Part shown: positions 6,283-8,356 of the stretch, piece by piece
Numbering within the stretch: position 1 is the first letter of the stretch
Layout: each line of letters starts with the position of its first letter
Source of the DNA: Dethiosulfovibrio sp.
GTDB taxonomy: Bacteria > Synergistota > Synergistia > Synergistales > Dethiosulfovibrionaceae
NCBI GenBank assembly: GCA_028709985.1
Contig: JAQUTB010000056.1
Location: 1 to 8,356 of the forward strand
Length of the DNA: 8,356 bases
Direction of reading: 5' to 3'
The notes under the pieces: generated by a model
What the model was told of the DNA's origin: nothing
Seen by the model: only the letters and a program-made list of their open reading frames with translations
Database searches by the model: none
Position numbers and translations under genes: made by a program

Positions 6283-6316
6283 GGCGGGGGCGGCTTTGCG
6301 TCGTTCCCGCCTTTTT
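6283..6316 (+). terminator. Intrinsic terminator or attenuator between ortB and oraS
   Basis: GGCGGG (6283-6288), GG, CGGC, a TTTGC loop, GTCG, TT and CCCGCC (6306-6311) form an almost continuous 12-pair stem that includes three G-U pairs, followed at once by TTTTT (6312-6316). This is the textbook form of a Rho-independent terminator. It lies within the cluster, so it either ends an ord-ortA-ortB transcript or lets a fraction of polymerase through to oraS-oraE. Read-through level cannot be judged from sequence. Confidence 0.75.
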
Positions 6317-6337
6317 CGTAGTTTGCTTCTGAAAATA

Positions 6338-6353
6338 CGTTCCTTGGGGAACG
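6338..6353 (+). promoter_or_regulatory. Second hairpin in the oraS leader
   Basis: CGTTCC (6338-6343) pairs perfectly with GGAACG (6348-6353) around a TTGG loop, and GTTTTGCC follows. It lies about 10 nt before the oraS ribosome binding site region. It could be a weak second terminator, an RNA-processing stem or a stabilizer of the oraS transcript. The same CGTTCC also occurs at 6302-6307 inside the upstream terminator, so the 3' arm has two possible partners. Confidence 0.45.
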
Positions 6354-6378
6354 GTTTTGCCGTATGGGGGGATAAGAC

Positions 6379-6744
6379 ATGAAAAGGGAAGACGATTTTC
6401 AGGTTCGCCGTCAACACCTGGCTAATCTGTCGGAAGAGGAACTGAAGGCCCGCTTTTGGGAGCTGGCAGGGAAGGTAGTGGACCCTATGCTCGAGCTGGG
6501 AAAGACCCACACCACCCCTGCTGTAGAGAGAAGCGTCCTGCTTCGAATGGGTTTCTCCAGCCTTGAGGTAAAGCCCATACTGGAGGGCGTCATAGCAAAG
6601 GGCCTCATGCCCAAAGGCGCCGGCAACGTTGTATGGCGTCTTTCGAAAAAGCTTGGGGTGTCGGTTAGGGAAGCGGGAGTCGCCCTGGCTGAGGGAAAAC
6701 ACTGGGATACGGTAGAGACCTTGTTCGGAGGGGATAACAGATGA
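6379..6744 (+). CDS. oraS: D-ornithine 4,5-aminomutase, S (small) subunit
   Basis: OraS is the small subunit of the adenosylcobalamin- and PLP-dependent aminomutase that moves the terminal amino group of D-ornithine from C5 to C4, forming 2,4-diaminopentanoate. The 121-residue product equals the usual family length. Family features are the N-terminal KREDDFQVRRQHL, LSEEELKARFWELA, the strongly conserved KTHTTPAVERSVLLRMGF, and a helical C-terminal part. The ATG has a GGGGGG run (6366-6371) 7 nt upstream. A 102-base gap with a terminator-like hairpin precedes it. Its TGA overlaps the oraE start as ATGA, the common arrangement for subunits made in equal amounts. Confidence 0.96.
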   Translation: MKREDDFQVRRQHLANLSEEELKARFWELAGKVVDPMLELGKTHTTPAVERSVLLRMGFSSLEVKPILEGVIAKGLMPKGAGNVVWRLSKKLGVSVREAGVALAEGKHWDTVETLFGGDNR

Positions 6745-8356
6745 CCATGAAGCTTGAGCCCAACAAAAGGCTGGACGTCAAGGAGCTCCTTGAGGACCTG
6801 GAGAACTACCGTCCCAAGCGCAGAGGCTGGCATTGGAGAGAGGGTCGCAACGAGCCTCGCACCGTAGGCGATTTCGAGTATCACGAGAGCTCCGAGGGCC
6901 TTAAAAACTACGTTCCCCTTCCTGGAAGCCGTGGATTCGGCTACATCGACCCTCAGCCCGACTGCGTCATAACAACCGAGATAGCCTCCGGTCGTTTCGA
7001 GGACGACGTTCGCCGCATGCGTATGGCGGCCTGGCACGGAGCGGACCACCTCATGGTCATCCGCACCGCCGGACAGTCCCATATAGACTCACTCCTTGAG
7101 GGGACAACCCAGGGCATCGGTGGAATCGCCGTCACCAGAAAACAGGTTCGGGCTACAAGAAAAGCCCTCGACGCCATAGAGGAGGAGGTCGGTCGTCCTA
7201 TAAACTTCCACTCCTACATCTCCGGCGTGGCGGGCCCCGACATAGCCGTCATGTTCGCCGAAGAAGGGGTCAACGGGGCACACCAGGATCCTCAGTACAA
7301 CGTCCTGTACAGAAACGTCAACATGGTCAGGAGCTTCGTGGACGCCTGCGAGGCCAAGAAGATCATGGCCTGGGCGGACATACTCCAGATAGACGGAGCC
7401 CACAACGCCAACGCCACAGCCATGAAGGCCTGGAAGGTCCGTCCTGAGCTCATGGTGCAGCACGCCATAAACAGCATATTCTCCCGCAAGGTGGGTCTAA
7501 AGCCGGAGAATATAGCCCTCTCCACGGTTCCACCTTCGGCCCCTCCTGCACCCTGCATGAGGCTGGACCTGCCCTACGCCGTGGCCCTTCGGGACTTTTT
7601 CAGCGAGTACAAGATGAGGGCTCAGCAGAACACCAAGTACATGGAGTCGGACATGAAGGAAGCCACGGTCACCCACACCCTGAACCTGGTGATCTCAAGG
7701 CTTACCAGCGCCGACATCCAGTCCACCATCACCCCCGATGAGGGGAGAAACGTGCCGTGGCACTACAACAATATCGCCGGGACCACCACCGCTAAACAGG
7801 CACTCAACGGCATGGACGGCCTCAGGGAGATGGTCAAGATCGACCGAGACGGTCCCCTCGGCGACGTCGTCCGTGAGCTCAAGGAGAGAGCTGTCCTCTT
7901 CATGGAGGAGATTCTGGAGGTCGGAGGCTACTTCAAGGCCGTCGAGGACGGATTCTTCGTCGACAGCGGATACTACCCAGAGCGTAACGGCGACGGAATC
8001 GCTCGTCAGGCCGACGGTGGCATAGGTTGCGGCATGCTCTTCCAGAGGGACCCGGACTATTTTGCCCCTGTATCGGTCCACTACGGCAACAACTGCATCC
8101 CCGAGGAGTTTAACGGCAAAGCCTCCGCCGCAATAGGAGGGGATACCTTCGAGGATCCCTCAAAGATCGTTTTCGTCGACGAGCTGGACGAGCAGGACAA
8201 CGTCAACGTCCGTCTCGCCGAGCTGGACAAATACTACGAGACCAACCTCATCAAGCCCGAGGTGGAGTGGAGGGCCGACGGTATAGTGGCGGTCAACCTG
8301 TTCCGGCCGGTGGACGAGAGGACCGCCGAGTTCGCCGCCATCAAGTGTGGCGAGAA
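6741..8356 (+). CDS. oraE: D-ornithine 4,5-aminomutase, E (large) subunit, 3'-truncated by window edge
   Basis: OraE is the catalytic subunit of the D-ornithine aminomutase, carrying adenosylcobalamin and PLP. The frame is open from the ATG at 6741 (ATGA overlap with the oraS stop; ATG at 6747 is an alternative) to the last base, giving 538 residues of about 735. The visible part is the TIM-barrel region. Conserved blocks are NFHSYISGVAGP (155-166), GVNGAHQDPQYNVLYRN (176-192), IDGAHNANATA (217-227) and STVPPSAPPAPCMRLDLP. By eye, Glu80, Tyr159, Ser161, Tyr186, His221-Asn222, Arg293 and Glu334 line up with active-site residues I recall from the C. sticklandii structure (Glu81, Tyr160, Ser162, Tyr187, His225-Asn226, Arg297, Glu338). 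The C-terminal Rossmann domain, with the cobalamin-binding histidine and PLP lysine (His618 and Lys629 there), lies beyond the window, so intactness cannot be confirmed. The ornithine racemase gene often found nearby is not in view and may follow. Confidence 0.97.
   Translation, partial: MTMKLEPNKRLDVKELLEDLENYRPKRRGWHWREGRNEPRTVGDFEYHESSEGLKNYVPLPGSRGFGYIDPQPDCVITTEIASGRFEDDVRRMRMAAWHGADHLMVIRTAGQSHIDSLLEGTTQGIGGIAVTRKQVRATRKALDAIEEEVGRPINFHSYISGVAGPDIAVMFAEEGVNGAHQDPQYNVLYRNVNMVRSFVDACEAKKIMAWADILQIDGAHNANATAMKAWKVRPELMVQHAINSIFSRKVGLKPENIALSTVPPSAPPAPCMRLDLPYAVALRDFFSEYKMRAQQNTKYMESDMKEATVTHTLNLVISRLTSADIQSTITPDEGRNVPWHYNNIAGTTTAKQALNGMDGLREMVKIDRDGPLGDVVRELKERAVLFMEEILEVGGYFKAVEDGFFVDSGYYPERNGDGIARQADGGIGCGMLFQRDPDYFAPVSVHYGNNCIPEEFNGKASAAIGGDTFEDPSKIVFVDELDEQDNVNVRLAELDKYYETNLIKPEVEWRADGIVAVNLFRPVDERTAEFAAIKCGE

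Noticed and set aside
6223..6702. 159-codon minus-strand open frame over the ortB end and oraS
   Set aside because: It is antisense to oraS and crosses the terminator hairpin, with no recognisable domain.
1..8356. CRISPR arrays, tRNA or rRNA genes, insertion sequences, phage or defence genes
   Set aside because: I saw no repeated spacer pattern, cloverleaf, transposase or terminal repeats. All coding space belongs to metabolic or membrane genes.

Overview
The window looks like part of a bacterial chromosome from an anaerobic amino-acid fermenter. It is GC-rich in genes (AGG, ATA and GGA codons are common) and AT-rich in the main intergenic region. The protein set, its gene order and its codon style suggest a member of the Synergistota, something like Dethiosulfovibrio. 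Clostridia carry the same pathway but are usually far AT-richer. The organism assignment is an inference.

Layout. (1) Positions 2-1012, plus strand: the C-terminal four fifths of a LarA-type, nickel-pincer-dependent racemase, cut off by the left edge. (2) Positions 1011-1054: a perfect 44-base palindrome that serves as a shared bidirectional terminator and overlaps the stop codons of both converging genes. (3) Positions 3014-1050, minus strand: a two-gene unit, an NhaC-family Na+/H+ antiporter followed 3 nt later by a small two-helix membrane protein with a PH-like cytoplasmic tail. (4) Positions 3015-3478: a 464-base divergent intergenic region with no convincing gene. It holds a candidate nhaC promoter overlapped by an ARG-box-like sequence, a structured nhaC leader and a small inverted repeat before ord. 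(5) Positions 3479-8356, plus strand: ord-ortA-ortB-oraS-oraE, the oxidative ornithine degradation cluster. oraE runs off the right edge.

How the genes work together. D-ornithine (made from L-ornithine by a racemase not in this window) is rearranged by OraS-OraE, with adenosylcobalamin and PLP, to 2,4-diaminopentanoate. Ord deaminates this oxidatively to 2-amino-4-oxopentanoate, yielding NAD(P)H and ammonia. OrtA-OrtB cleaves that with CoA to alanine and acetyl-CoA. The divergent NhaC carrier may supply ornithine or handle the sodium and proton balance of the pathway.

Most unexpected features: a strong intrinsic-terminator-like hairpin between ortB and oraS, inside what would otherwise be one operon, followed by a second hairpin whose 3' arm can also pair with the terminator; and the structured leader plus ARG-box-like element in front of nhaC. 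I did not find a clearly new multi-gene system. The genes are known families, and the novelty lies in their regulation and in the small PH-like partner of NhaC.
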